This document shows, one piece after another, positions 23,690-36,437 of a DNA stretch of 64,000 bases (the first letter of the stretch is position 1; each line of letters opens with the position of its first letter). The stretch is taken from NCBI GenBank assembly GCA_947579665.1, contig OX388348.1, forward strand, positions 17,546,001-17,610,000. The letters are read 5' to 3'. Made by a program: the position numbers and the translations under genes. The notes below the pieces were generated by a model that ran no database searches, was not told where the DNA came from, and saw only the letters and a list, made by a program, of their open reading frames with translations. The stretch is from Sympetrum striolatum (lineage: Eukaryota > Arthropoda > Insecta > Odonata > Libellulidae).

Positions 23690-24460
23690 CAAGCGTCATG
23701 GATTAGAAAATTTTACGACGTATTGGCCAAAACGTGCAACCGCAAGAAAAAATGCGATTTTGAACCTCAGTGTCATGGGTTCGATTCCAGAGGGACCCAA
23801 AGTCCCTATTTTTCCAATTTAAAAGCATTGCTTTGATTTTCAGGAACTTTTAAAAAATAATTCCCGGATAGGTAGAAAATCAAAACTCAAGAAGTCTATG
23901 GATATGGGCAAGATCTATCAAAAACATTATTGACTTGGACAAAAACATCCTGGATTCGATGGTAGTACGATGCGAAAATCTCCCATTTAAAATACATTGA
24001 GGTAGTTTTTCATTATTGTTTTGATAAACTCATCGAAATGATAGGAAGTTCTTGCTTAGATAGAAGATGTATATTAAGACTAGGTTTAAGAAAAAAATAG
24101 ATGAGACCGTACCGTTTCTGGGTTCGATGCCAGAGCACATTATAGTTTCTCACATAAGTAATATATGTGAAAAGTAGGACCTCGTTTGAGGCAGTCGCAG
24201 CAAATATTTCTGCTTGAATTTTCACACATAGTTAGAGATGGTGATCTTCTATTGCGCTGCATAGGAAGTATCACCAGGAAGATCCGGGTTCGATGCCGGG
24301 CGGTAAATATATCTCCCATATAAAATGCATCGGGTTAGTTTTTAATTTTCTTTTTGATCAATTTATCGAAATAATAGGTAGTTTTTTCTTTGCTAGAGGA
24401 TGGCTTCACCAGGAAGACCCGGGTTCGATGCCGGACGGATAAATTGCAGCGAATTTTAAG
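23690..24460 (+). repeat. Cluster of tRNA-like B-box repeats (SINE family 2)
   Basis: Five B-box-like sites lie in 0.7 kb on the plus strand: 23778 (GGTTCGATTCC), 23952 (degenerate), 24120 (GGGTTCGATGCC), 24284 (CCGGGTTCGATGCCGGG) and 24418 (CCCGGGTTCGATGCCGG). Two 77-base segments beginning TCTCCCAT (23979-24055 and 24312-24388) are diverged direct copies, and ACCAGGAAGA immediately precedes the B box at both 24273 and 24408. So the cluster grew by duplication or repeated insertion of one SINE-like unit. Perfect T-arm stems survive at 24284 and 24418. No full tRNA cloverleaf is present. The 18-mer GGAAGACCCGGGTTCGAT recurs on the minus strand at 62.17 kb. Confidence 0.65.
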
Positions 24461-25259
24461 AATATTTACAATCTTTTTCTAATTTTGAACACCCTCTCGA
24501 TATGATGCCGACTTCAAATATCGGTTATCAATATACTTGCAGTATGCAAGCAACATTTTACTTGTATACATAATTTATAATTTCATATAATTTTTATATT
24601 GCTGGTATGAGACTGGCCCCAGACGTATAGTTTACATATAATACAAGTATAATAATAATGTTGTTGGAATGCATACCAGCTAAATTTCAAACACCGAAAT
24701 ATATTTAATGCTGAAGGAATAGATTCTTAATAATTAAAAGGAATTTTTATTTATAATTATACCTGTTTTTTTAGGTTATGACAGGTTTTTCATTCATTAA
24801 ACATGACAGTGTACAAATACTATAGTTTACTTCATTCACAGTATATTTATCTATATTTTTGCATTACCTAAAGTAATTTGCCTAAAATAGCTCACAGCTC
24901 CCAATTTCTTCCGATGAAATATAATTATACATCTCCTAATGGTGTCGCACGGCAAGATTGCGTTATTGATCCATTGATAAATTTGAGCGATTTGTGTGGA
25001 ATATCCGATTCTTTTTGCACTCTCATATACCATTATTCCCGCAACTTCAATACAAAAATTATTTTATGAGCATTCACCATTCCATTTTGACTGAAAGGGA
25101 ACCTACTAGCGGGCGTGAGATACGTTAATTCTAAGTCATACAAAAAATCAACCGTAAAAATTGCGTGTTGAAAAGAAAACAAGTTGGGAAGATTATAAAA
25201 CCTTCTTGGCTTCGAAAGAATGGAACAATCTTCATTAATGAGGCACTTGTTTACGTGTA
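24461..25259. other. No gene; AT-rich DNA
   Basis: Short frames on both strands at about 24851-25069 overlap each other and show no motif. Confidence 0.4.
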
Positions 25260-25725
25260 TATTCTAAGGGGATTCTTCCTCGCAAATTTTGCTTTATGCT
25301 CTCCCTTTCTCTTTCCATCCACTCCCGCAGTTACATTCCCATTTAATTTCCGTTTCTTCGACACTTTCTTTTTCTCCGATATGTTTTTCAAACCTCCATT
25401 ACGTGCAGTCATTCTCCGAAAATAGGAAGCCTCTTCCTTGCCGACTTTTCCCCCCGCCCGCCCCCTTTCTTCCCCGCGTCGCTTTTATTCCAGCCATCCT
25501 TCATCCTTAACTGCTCACCCTGATACTCAATTTAAGGCTATCACTCATCTCCCAACTCCTTGCCCAAAAAATATCTCAATTTACAACGAGGTATCCACTC
25601 ACATTCCCACACCCCCGCGGAAGATTTTTATTCACTTTATTCTCCGCCAGAGTTTCTTTCTCTACTCTAAATCCATCCTCTCAGTTTTTCTCGCGAGCGT
25701 TATTTATAAAAAGGGACGTTCTTGA
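25260..25725. other. Pyrimidine-rich tract (plus strand)
   Basis: C/T-rich from about 25280 to 25700 with three overlapping Ser/Pro/Phe-rich frames; composition explains them. No gene. Confidence 0.45.
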
Positions 25726-27229
25726 ATATTAGGTGAAGTGTGTCTATGTAAGTGTAGGAAGTGGCTTATCTGTGACACTCTGTTTTCATGTTGTTGTAAG
25801 TGCTTCAGGATTGACGGAAGCGTACGTGAAAGAAGTGATTGATTCAAATACTTTTGTTTAGGTTTCTTTCCTTCCAGATCTAGGAAAACTCCATGTTCAA
25901 TGTCTTGACAATGTTACGTAACGTAATTCCCAATCCATTAACTGCAAAGACTGTTTTATTCTGTATGATGTTTCCATTCTATATGAGTTGCTTGTCTGAG
26001 CATAATTCAATTGTGGATAAAAGTCCAATCAGTGAGCGGCGTTGCTTCTGAGGTAAGCTGGAAAAAATAGTTACATATTTGTAATTACAATATTTATTTA
26101 TACAGTTCGATAAAAACAGACCTAATAGGTACCAATATTTGTGCGTTCAAATTACGTATCTATGGTATCTTCCTTTGTTTGGAGTTAAATCATTAAATAC
26201 TTTACCCTTACATGTCTCTGAACTGCAGCCAAAAATTCTCGTTTTTCATTTTCTCATTATTTGCTGTACTCAGATGAATCAACACTCTTTAATTTTAAGC
26301 AAAGAACAAAATAAGGCGACGTTTCTTCAACGTAAGGAATTGAGTTCAGGACCACTCATCCTACCATTTAAAAACAATATACAGTATATGCGTTAGAATT
26401 AATACAGCCTACTACCAGCAACCGTGGCATCTTGTAGGATTATTTTACGTTGGAATGGTGAATGCAAATGTTATAATTCCATAAAATTCATAAATGCATA
26501 TTATGTTGTATAGATGAGAATACTCAATAGTAACTGTCAATATGGCAGAAAGCTTGTAGTTTTTCGTTAATTTTGGGAGCATTAACATGTTCTGAGACAA
26601 ATATGTTTGAGAGGTAAAGATGTTTATAAAGTACGATTAAAAATTATTTTGCTTCAACAATAACGGCTTTTATATATTTTAATTTTCGAATCGTCTATAT
26701 CTCCTCTTTTGGTACAAGATGGAGAAAAATTTATTTTTCATTTCGTTTAGTCTCATTGTCAGTTTGTGAATGGCTATGAAGCCTCAAAAAATGAGTTGTT
26801 CTGAATAGCGACATTAATATTGGCTGCTCACCGATGAATAACAAAATTGTCTATAATAGGGTCACAGAGCTCTACTTACTTGTGCATTATCTATTTCTTG
26901 TAGTGCACTGACTTGTATATTGTCCACTTCTTGCATTTTGGTTCAGCAAAAAAGGCAAATGAAATCTACCTCATTCCCACCGGGCATAGTAAGCCTCATT
27001 CTATACTTATGGCATTCTATATGCACTGGTGGATGGGTAGAGGATCCAACGAGCCTTCAGTCTCCATGTTTTACTGTCAGTCATCCAAAAGACCGCGCCC
27101 TTATGGTGCCGCATAAAAGTCTCTTGTATCTGTTGCTATAGTGATCGACCTAGATATACGAGGACTGGTAATGATGTCTACTCTATTGATCATTTAAGTG
27201 TTCCGCTCATATTTATAGCCCACTCGAAG
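25726..27229. other. No gene; AT-rich DNA
   Basis: Short overlapping frames at 26913-27141 lie in a slightly GC-richer patch and have no motif. No RNA or repeat recognised. Confidence 0.4.
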
Positions 27230-28000
27230 TACTCAGTTTATACCTCGGGAGCCATAACTCGTTATTCCCCTTTCTACATTACGTCGCTGAATTCCTATTG
27301 TCTTCCTTCCCTCAGACTTCTTTCTCCCCATCTTCTCCATCTGATTGCATTCCAAAAACGTCATGTCTTTCACTCCCATAAAAAATTCCCTCCAAATCCC
27401 CTTTAATCTCATCCTCCTCGTGGGAAACATTTGTTTTTTCATCGCGCCTTCCTCCCTCTTTATCCAAATTCCTCCTCTCATATTCCAGATTCCTTTTGTT
27501 TTTCCACGCTCTTCCCCCAACCCGGCTTAACTTTCTTCTCTCGCGGAGTTTTGCCTAATGCAAGTTCAGTGTTTCTCCGGCTCCTGCCCCGAGGCGTGCC
27601 GTAATACCTACCTCATTCTGTGTGCTGAAGTTCCCCGCACTCTTTCCGCGGAAAGCGGGATGGGAGGGGGTTCACACCCCCCTTCTCCCCCCGTTCCCAC
27701 TCTTCTTATGTGCCCCCGGGGGGTCCGTGATGATCGGTGCACCTGGCTCTCTCTCACTCTTCTCTGCACGTCCCATTTCTTTCATCTTCATTTCTTCCTC
27801 TCTTCTCCTTTCCTCGCCTTCGCTCCGCCGAAGCGGATGTGTCGTCAGCTTTCTTTCTTTCCTTCCGATCGCTCTCTCTTCCGTTACAGTACTTTCTCTT
27901 CACGTGCTTCGCTTTTATGGCTTTCTCTCGTTCGTGTTTCGTTTCTCGGATTCGTTTTTGGGTCAGGCGCCGCAGTAAAGGTAACGCTTACGTATTCTTT
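27230..28000. other. Pyrimidine-rich and GC-rich block with long overlapping frames
   Basis: The strongest C/T-rich block. Plus frames 27558-28049 (163 codons), 27622-27978 and 27737-28042 all overlap in different frames and are Ser/Leu/Phe/Pro/Arg-rich. Three simultaneous open frames on one strand mean low purine content rather than coding. 27640-27730 has C and G runs. No domain, signal or splice context supports a gene. Confidence 0.4.
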
Positions 28001-28199
28001 GGAGTTTTATCAGTTTTTACAGTTCATATGCGTATTTTATAGAATGTAGCATAAAATGGGCAACTAAATTCGGTTTCTGGGTCAGGTGTCGCGCAAAACG
28101 TAACGATAACATATAAATAACGTGAGTTCAGCTATAAACATATGTATATATTCTTGAAGTTAATAGAAAGCGCAACTAATTAGCAGTGTTTTTGCGTAA
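28001..28199. other. Short AT-rich spacer
   Basis: Two similar phrases, GGGTCAGGCGCCGCAGTAAA (27961-27980) and GGGTCAGGTGTCGCGCAAAA (28080-28099), form a short direct repeat about 119 bases apart. Confidence 0.4.
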
Positions 28200-31100
28200 A
28201 GAGAACGTTAACGAATCGCCATGCATTAATGTTTTAATATGAGAGATTTACGGTTATTACATTTAATACCATCAGTCTTTTTTGCTGAACAAACTTGTTA
28301 TTTGCAAAGTTCAAGGAGTGTATATCCTACTATCTTGTAACATATATTTACAAAGCATATCATCTGAAGCTATAAATACTTTACAAGATATTGTCTTCTT
28401 AATACTACTACTACTACAAATATTGTATTTTCATGTTTAAGTCTCTTCAATCTGAAAATTTCAATGAATCTGAATAATATTTTTTTAAAATCCTTTAAAT
28501 AAATACTTTAGTATTTTTAATACTCTAAATAATATAGAATAATGAGTTACAGTCTTTACTCATCACTCACATATACGTATTTATTTATTAAACCTCACTG
28601 AGATAGAATTAAAAGCATATTTATTTATATTTACTGATCCTCATTGAGATAGGATTAAAAATACGACTTTCATGCTAAATATTTAGTACAATTCAAAATG
28701 CAACTCTCTGAACCATACCATTTCCTTCCTTGAGAGATTCTCGGAAATCTCCATTTAACGAACGGGCAAAATTAATAACCTCTGGCATAAAAATAAACAA
28801 GGGTTACATGGAAACTAAGAATAAACGAAACTGCGTGCGTAGGATGCTGGGCATGTTTTGACAAACTCTAATTCATGAATAACAAATGAAATTATGTTTG
28901 TTTGTTTTACTCGCAGGTACATATTTTGCCAAGTAATTGATTTTCCTTTCACCTTCGCCCGTGCTCGGAACTTCTCGTAACACTCAGCGTCACACGGTTG
29001 AAAGGATTTTGTATATCCGTAACAGAATAATTTATTTAACTGAACTCTGCATGTTCCTTCGAGTTTCACCGTAATTGCCGTTTTTCGTGATGATAGTTTT
29101 GCCAGCGTCCATCCGGGCGTCCTTATGTCAAAGTTATGGGAATGCTAATTTGATTGCCTTTTTACTGTCTGTTGGTCTTGTAACTGTCTGTTGGTCATTT
29201 TTTTAAGAACCTTCTTCCTTTTCGTTTTTGCATTGGATGATACGCATCTACGCATTATGGTGTATGTAGCCGTCATCTTTGTTGAAGCTCGGTACCATTA
29301 ATAATATTAATAAATTTAAAACCAAGGGTCAGGTATAATATTCCTATATATTACAATAGCCATGGAAAACAAAATTTAGAAGTTACTGTTCCAATCCTTT
29401 TTAATGGATTACCACATGACTTACAATCATTAGAATAAATTTCAACAGTCAAACATGAAGTGAAAAAATGGTTACTGAAACTATATTGATAAAGGTTATT
29501 CTATTTTTAAATCAGGCACCTACTGACAAGTCCTAGGTATGGACTGTCTGTATGCATGTATTTCTACATTTATAGTACATAATGTTATTTTGTGCTGTAA
29601 AATATTTGAATATTATGTAAATATAGATGAAAAATGTATCATTCAAAGAGAGGGAAATAGTCTTTTCAATTAATATTAATTTTTTTTACACGTATGATTT
29701 TAACATCTTTGTTAATTATTACTTCTTTGTTTAAAAGGCACCAGCTGACAAGCCATTTTAGGCTTAGCAGGACCTACAATGTTAATTTTTTTCTTAAATT
29801 CAATTTAACTATTGTGTAATTTTAAAAATTCTATATGCAATCTGTTTATCATATTACTTGTTGATTGTAAGGTGAAAGTTATATTTTTTGTCAGAAGGTT
29901 AATCATAATGTATATGCAGTATTGTAAAATTTATTCACTTATTAAATGTATATAATAGAAAAAAATTTCAATCAGAAAATATAAGTAAGAGAAACTGAAT
30001 ACAGTATGTTGTGTGAAATATAGGCATACTTGAAGAGAAAACTTGTTTAGGGACCTCCATATTACAACAGCGTTTATTCGACATCAAACTTGTACACTTT
30101 ATAATTAGACACAAAAACATACCATTCATTAACTCATCACAAAAAATGTACATATTTATTTAGATTGAATTATACTAGAACAATATTGAATAAACATATT
30201 TATATTTACATATTATAATGTTTCAATGATAATACACATTGGATGCAATAAAATAAATAAATACAAATAATTAGAAAGAAAAATTTTAACATATCAATAA
30301 ATTTCAAAATTTAAAAGTATGAATAAATCAATTAATTTCATCATTTTAAGAGAAAAATATTTCAATGGCTTTAAGAAGCTAAGATTTAAGGCTTCGTAAG
30401 AATTTAATTGATTGATTTAAGAGTAGATTTCTTTAGGTAATTTAGTGAACAGCTTACGAGCAGAAAATATATTATTTCAATCGTAAGTGTGTAATATTTC
30501 GATTATTTTCCTTATCAGGATATCTGCCTGTGTACGTCTGTTTATACCAAGTTTCTTATTCATGTGGGATTCATTCATCGAGGAAACATTCAGATTCATG
30601 AAGACTCACCTTATATAACATCAAAAGGCGACCTAGAATCGACAATTCAATCCGTCTGCCATTGCAGAACAAGTCTAGAGTGACCCAGCCTAATTGGCCC
30701 GATTTCAACATCCCGAGATAGTCGAAAGGGAAAAAAATGTATCCCTCCGACAAAAAAATCAATTTTTACTTAATCTCGATACTTAATTGTATTAGTGATG
30801 TGGTTTCCATTATTCAGTGTAAAGGGAATCATCATATTCCATTTCATCTCTTGCTAAGGAGAGACACCTTTCTGTGTTATGCGGAGGTACCACAAATAAA
30901 TGCACAAGGATTATAAGATGAGAAAGGAGAACTGATTAATAAGCAAATGGCCACCGCAAAGCCCGTACTTCAAAGGTATAGGAATTCCCTTTGACACCTC
31001 TTGACCGGAGGTACAAATAAATGGACTTTTTGTAAGATCTCGTGGTATTGCTACGAAACTCTTACGCGGTAAAAGAGCAAAGTATATCCTGCGATTGCCC

Positions 31101-31529
31101 TGGCGGGTTACACAGATACTGTATTTAAAAGATTGTCATCTTTTAACGATTCAGAAGCTTAAACTATGTTCAATTCAGTAAGAATTCTTAGGAATCCTCA
31201 CTTAACTTAATATTTATGCTTTATAATGAGAATCCTTAAATAAGAAATCAGCATATAATTAGAGAAATTTTACATCTTATTATGTTCCTAAGAATGAATG
31301 TAATTTTCGTGATCAGTTACGATAAATATCTAACAAACCGTAAGGAGTTTTATAAACTTAAGATTTCCCAATTTTTCACCCTTGCAAATGTTAAATTACT
31401 TCTCCAAATATTACTTCTTTGAAACAACCACTTACTTTACACTACACCTAATTATTTTTGTCATGCCTTAGACGTAACGTTTTCATCAGTCATCTTCTGA
31501 CTCGTTGACCCAATAAATTTATGGAAAAG
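28200..31529. repeat. AT-rich region with diverged copies of a long-period repeat
   Basis: 28590-28665 holds an internal duplication around CACTGAGATAGAATTAAAA and CATTGAGATAGGATTAAAA. The same phrase reappears diverged at about 32034-32052 (CACCGAAATAGAATTATAA). Two similar phrases, GGCACCTACTGACAAG (29516) and GGCACCAGCTGACAAG (29738), are 222 bases apart. No coding signal. The old repeat relationship to 31.5-32.7 kb is seen only in scattered blocks, so extents are uncertain. Confidence 0.3.
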
Positions 31530-32722
31530 TTTACAGCTAGATACAGTTAATTTCTGTAAGCTTCTGTACTTTTTAATTCATATTATTATTATTTCACATA
31601 CGTCTTTTGCCGGGAAGTAATAGTGGGCACCCAAATTACTTAGCAATGTCATTTCATCTTAGTTTCCTCATAATTACTGTAAAACCACTGACGTAACTAA
31701 AATGAAATCATGACATACCTCAGAATAATTCATAAATTGTAAGAACAAACTTTTTTTAGTACAGTCAAGAGTCTTGATACTACTAACATATACGAGTCTA
31801 GGTACTCGTAACGAATCTTTACAAATGATGATAACTTTCAACGTTATAAATACTGTGAATATTTATTATATCTTTCAGGCTTTTAAATCAGTTAGACTCG
31901 TTGAATCAGACGTATATCATTTTACAAGTTCTTCTGGATGAATATTTTAATATCTTTCAATACTCGAAATAATGTATTTAAATTAATTAGAGGCTAGGCA
32001 CATTACGTACCAATGCATAATTATTTGCCGATTCTCACCGAAATAGAATTATAATGACACGGTACTTGAATATGTAACGTAATGAACAACTATGATAAAT
32101 TATTTAATAAATTTTCACTTGTAACTTTTACATCACATAGTTCAGTTGGGTTTTTAAAGAGAGGTATTTAAACCGTCTGTCCTTGGGAAAAGTCGCTTCG
32201 AAGTGTAATACATGAGTGGACCGAGTAAATTTTTAAAATTCTATTTCAGGGCATAGGGAAAAATTTAATGTTAGATGCAGTTAATTTCTGTAAGACTTAT
32301 TTATTCATCAAATCGTTATCTCACAGATATGCCTCGGAACAATGCTTTATTTTCACGTTGAATTCCCGTATTTTGTAACATTTAATCTCTAATTAGTCAC
32401 GAAAACTGAAAAACAATGAAATAACCGAAATAAAATGATAATGTAATGAGAAGAATTCATTAATTGTAATAGTTTCAAAGAAAATATAATACGGTACTTA
32501 AAAAAGGTAAGGTATCAAATAACTATGGCAAATTAAATATTAAATTTTCACCTGCAAATTTTACTTTACTTAATTCAGCTCAGTAAAGTTTTGTTTTTGA
32601 AAAGAGGCATTTTAACCCATCTGTCCTTGGGAAAAGTCGCTTCCAAGAGTAACGCATGGGAGGAATGAGTAAATTTTGAAAGTTCTATTCCAGGGCAGAG
32701 AGAAAAATTTAATGTAGGTAAC
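31530..32722 (+). repeat. Diverged direct duplication, two periods
   Basis: 32059-32280 and 32491-32720 are clear direct copies: both start ACGGTACTT, share a perfect 22-base block around GTCCTTGGGAAAAGTCGC (32177-32198, 32621-32642) and end near AAAAATTTAATGT. A second pair, 31538-31746 and 32272-32470, shares ACAGTTAATTTCTGTAAG-like starts and ATTCAT-AATTGTAA ends. Offsets are about 432-444 and 734 bases. Non-coding. It could be a decayed complex satellite or nested duplications of an unknown transposon. Confidence 0.6.
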
Positions 32723-33460
32723 CATCCGCTCTACAACCGTGGGACCATGATGACTATCTTTCTTCATGCCTACATAAAGTCATCTCGTTTTATCTCTCCA
32801 CCTCCGCGAGCACCTTCTTTGTTACTTCAGAGGGATAAAAGCGCTTCAAACTAGATTAGGGAATAGATGAACTTTTTTAATTGCGAAATTCATTACCCCG
32901 TCCGGAGGCAACCATTCTCCGGTCTTTTCAAATTCTGTTTGCTCCTTCGGGATGAAAATGGCTTTCCGGTCGTGCATTAGCACTTTAAATTACGGCGCAG
33001 AACATTCCGTTCTATTCTAGGGGCAATCCTAAATTCGATTTTGAAGCGAAGCTTTTTCCCCGTAAGAATTGCGTGTCGATGATTGCAGGGGACCATTACG
33101 GGGCAGGGACCATCGCTAATAGAGCCTTGGGAAGGGTAATCTGCCCTTTTGCAAATCCCATGGCGTAATTTTGGGGTCGTAATGACTGTGAGGGTGGAAA
33201 AAATGCAATATGCGATGTCCCGGCGATCGACCTATTATTTTGGCTTTCAAAAGACTGGAATTCGGATAGTATATTAAAATGGGGCGTTTACGCCTGTATA
33301 ACCTCCGGAATTATTCTCCTGAATTCATTTTCCGTTCGGACGCTTTTTCTTTCAGCTGGATTAGGTTTGCACGGAGGAAATCCCTCTTTCGCAATTACGA
33401 TTCGGGAGGTTTAAATTGCCTTTAATTGCCAGTCTTACCATTTACTCCATTACGCAATTT
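32723..33460. other. GC-richer island, no gene
   Basis: A long block of normal complexity and higher GC, with stops in all frames. Possibly conserved non-coding DNA; cannot be tested here. Confidence 0.3.
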
Positions 33461-34274
33461 ATTTACCTTTTCAGTTAGAAGGTAGATTGTAATTATGACT
33501 GTGTCAGGATAAAATTATAAGGGAATGGAAAATTAAAACATAGTTATTTCACAAAATTGAATGATAGAAAATTTAAAAAGGGATTCAACTTGCTTCAATA
33601 CTTCGGCATTGAAGAAAGCATAAACGTATTCAAATAAATGTAAGTGATTACAACTTGCGTTAATAATTCAAAACAAATATTTGAATTCACGAGTACTTAT
33701 GAATTAAATTTACTGAAAAATCCTCTAAATTTTTCCCCCTGAGTAAATACATGATTTGTTACTTATCGTCTTTCAGTACAATGATGTATGTACCAAGTGT
33801 TATTTCATCATGTGGCATTTGTCTATAGTTAAGACGAGCAGGGGGAGAAAGCGTTCTCTCACCTAAAAGTATAAACTTATCAAGGATATTAATTTTTACC
33901 TTTGGAAGATGTTAGTAGATTATATAACTTTGCATTTTTTTGCATTCTACTGTTTATATTCTTAGAAAGTTTTATATGTAGGTAACTTAAAACTGTGGTA
34001 CAACGATTTAGATACATTCTATAAATGAATCACTTGTCGCAACTTACCGTAAGCTTTTGATACAATTCAATAATTGAGTAATAAATAAAAACTCATAAAA
34101 GGCTTGCGATGCTAATTGATTTATTGAATAATGAGATTGTAAGTTGAATAAGGCTTTCAATATGGTGGAATTTTGAGTCTCTCAAATAATAAATTCTTCT
34201 AATGAAAAATTGTAGGCTATTCATTTAGTAAATGCAAGAAAAATGTTAAAGGTAGTTGACAGAAGGATTGATAA
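33461..34274. other. No gene; AT-rich DNA
   Basis: No recognised feature. Confidence 0.4.
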
Positions 34275-35060
34275 GTAAAATACTTAGATTTAACATTAAG
34301 TAGGGACTTGAAATGGAACGAACACATAGAGCGAATCATTTTGAAAGCCAAAAAAGTATTAAACTTCCTAGTGCATATTCTTAATAAATCAAATAAGAAT
34401 GTTAAGGTGGCTGCGTATAAATCATTTGTTAGGCCAATCTTGGAATACGGAGAATGCCTATGGGAGGTAGGGTTAAAGCGAAGGTAGGTTTAAAGCGAAA
34501 AATAGAAAAGGTACAGAGAAATGCAGTAAGATTCGTCTTAGGCAGATATGCAAGGCTTGATAGCGTTAATCAGATGCTAAAAGAATTAGGTTGGGAAAGT
34601 TAAGAGGAGCGGAGATTCAAGAAATGGCTAGCTATATTTTTTTAAGTATACACAGGAGTTAAATCGTTTGAGGAATTATCAAACAAAGTCACTATGGCAA
34701 AATTTCACGGCAGAAAAGACCATAGATACAAAGTTAAATTAATAAAAAAGCGAAAAAACATTAGTAAATTCTCTTTTCTAAATCGTGCTGTTACGGATTG
34801 GAATGATTTGCCTGCAGGAGTCTTGGAACCCTTCCCAAAACATCATAGGGAGTTTGTAAAAAGATTGGGTAAATATATTAAGGACGAGTGAGCTTGATGT
34901 TGACGAGTACATGTGCAGTGAATCAATATATATTTTTTGTAATTCAAAAATATATATGGGATTTATAATAATATGTGTAATATAAGTATATGTATATGTG
35001 TTACCACCGGACGATTAGTCCACTTGTAGCATTTTTACAATACAAATAATAATAATAAGA
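34275..35060 (+). mobile_element. LINE C: 5'-truncated non-LTR retrotransposon
   Basis: Plus-strand remnant. The frame from 34275 reads VKYLDLTLSRDLKWNEHIER, then KVLNFLVHI and SFVRPILEYGECLWE, the post-catalytic YLG...L.WN.HI and RP.LEY motifs of CR1/L2-like RT. After a stop and shift come EKVQRNAVRFVLGRYARLDS and MLKELGWES. The frame 34694-34891 then gives KFSFLNRAVTDWNDLPAGV, the F.NR.V.DWN.LP C-terminal motif, and ends at a stop. The 3' UTR ends in (AAT)n at about 35045-35060. The catalytic RT is absent. A short duplication, GGTAGG(G/T)TTAAAGCGAA, lies at 34466-34500. Confidence 0.75.
34694..34891 (+). pseudogene. LINE C RT C-terminal peptide
   Basis: A 65-codon open frame, the intact end of the LINE C polyprotein, with RYKVKLIKKRKNISKFSFLN and then RAVTDWNDLPAGV. 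The DWNDLP block is the recurring C-terminal signature of these LINEs. The ATG is internal and not a real start. Confidence 0.7.
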
Positions 35061-36364
35061 CATGTATATAAGTTTGTTCTTATATGTGTCAGTTTAATAT
35101 TACTATTTAACAAAATCCAAAACATTATTTAGGTTTAATAAAATAAGAAAATGCTGATACTCATTAATACGTAAGTAATTTCTGGTTGCAATGTTAATGC
35201 AATAAATAATGCAAAGTGAATTATTAATGTATTTTATTAATAGTTTTACTTTTGTAGGCAAATTTTAGAAAATTTAATAAATTAATTTTATTACTTAAAC
35301 ATTATATAAATTCAACGTAGTATGAATTTCTCTTTCCAAAATGTCTGATTTCTATGGTCAAATGCTTCAGAAAGGGGAACCCCTTTAGACTGCGTCCCAA
35401 TTGTCCGAAAGGAAGCTATTAAATCCGGAGCTGAAGCAAGCATTTTGTTAGCCACAGGTGCGATGAATGAGTATGCGCCGTGCATAACGTGAGAAATTAG
35501 TTCAGTCGGCCGTTAACAAAAAATGTTTCCGAGAGAATTTATCCGAAAAATGTATAGTTACACTGCTCTTCACCAAAAGACATGGAGGTGGAACAAAAGT
35601 ACGATTCAGATTATTCTGTTTTATTGCCTGAAAATGGGAGGTCAAAGATTCGCCAAATAATCCAATCACGCAGTGCTATGAGAGTATTGTGCTCTATACG
35701 AATCTTCCTCATAATTCGCTAAACATTACTTTACGTTAACCGTTTAGATAATAATAGTATATATATTTTATTTTGTGACATTTAATGCTAACAAGTGGTT
35801 CGCTTACTGATAAAATTCTCTCTATATTAGTGCGTATTTTATGACTTGTTAACTTTCTACAGTCGTTGAGGTATCAATTCATGAAAATTTAAGATTTTTG
35901 CGGTTAAACAATTCCTTAAGTGTATTTATCCTGGCTTTAAATCGTTTCATTGAGATACAGGTAACTTTTCACTTTCTGCCGAATGAAAGCTGGTCCTCAT
36001 CGGGAAAACAAGGACAGCATTCACACAAAACACCACGCTCTAGGCTACCCTTTCCTGAATAATGATATTAAAAATTGCGGTCGTTTAAATATCAACGTAG
36101 ATTTGATTTGACATGTAGCTATGATACTATATTTTCGTTTTCCCAAGTGGATAAACATTTTAAGTAGCAATTGGAACTTCAAAACGAAATTTTGTACGAA
36201 TATCTTTTTTACTGTTTGAATTACACCCAATATTGATAGTAAATGAAAAACAATGTGTGGAGGAATACAAAATCTCATTTAAGTTGTAGATATAAGACAA
36301 GACTTACAAAGCCATAATCTCACCATTAAATAAAGTCATTTATTATTATTAAATAAATCAGAAT
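35061..36364. other. No gene; AT-rich DNA
   Basis: A slightly GC-richer patch at 35370-35660. No feature recognised; the minus frame at 36045-36278 has no motif. Confidence 0.4.
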
Positions 36365-36437
36365 CTGGTACTTATCATTCAAATTTTAGTATTAAAAGAA
36401 TAATATTACAACTAATCTTTTTAATGATAAGCACCAG
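36365..36437. repeat. 15-bp inverted repeat (hairpin)
   Basis: CTGGTACTTATCATT (36365-36379) pairs with AATGATAAGCACCAG (36423-36437) with one mismatch around a 43-base AT-rich loop. It could be the ends of a very small MITE, but no target duplication was recognised. Confidence 0.6.

Noticed and set aside
24120..24440. Possible tRNA gene cluster
   Set aside because: Only T-arm/B-box segments are preserved, in units that are diverged copies of one repeat.
27558..28049. 163-codon plus-strand open frame
   Set aside because: It lies in a C/T-rich block where three frames are open at once on one strand; composition explains it and no domain is visible.
34694..34891. Stand-alone small gene
   Set aside because: The peptide is the C-terminal end of a LINE polyprotein, with matching upstream motifs in other frames.
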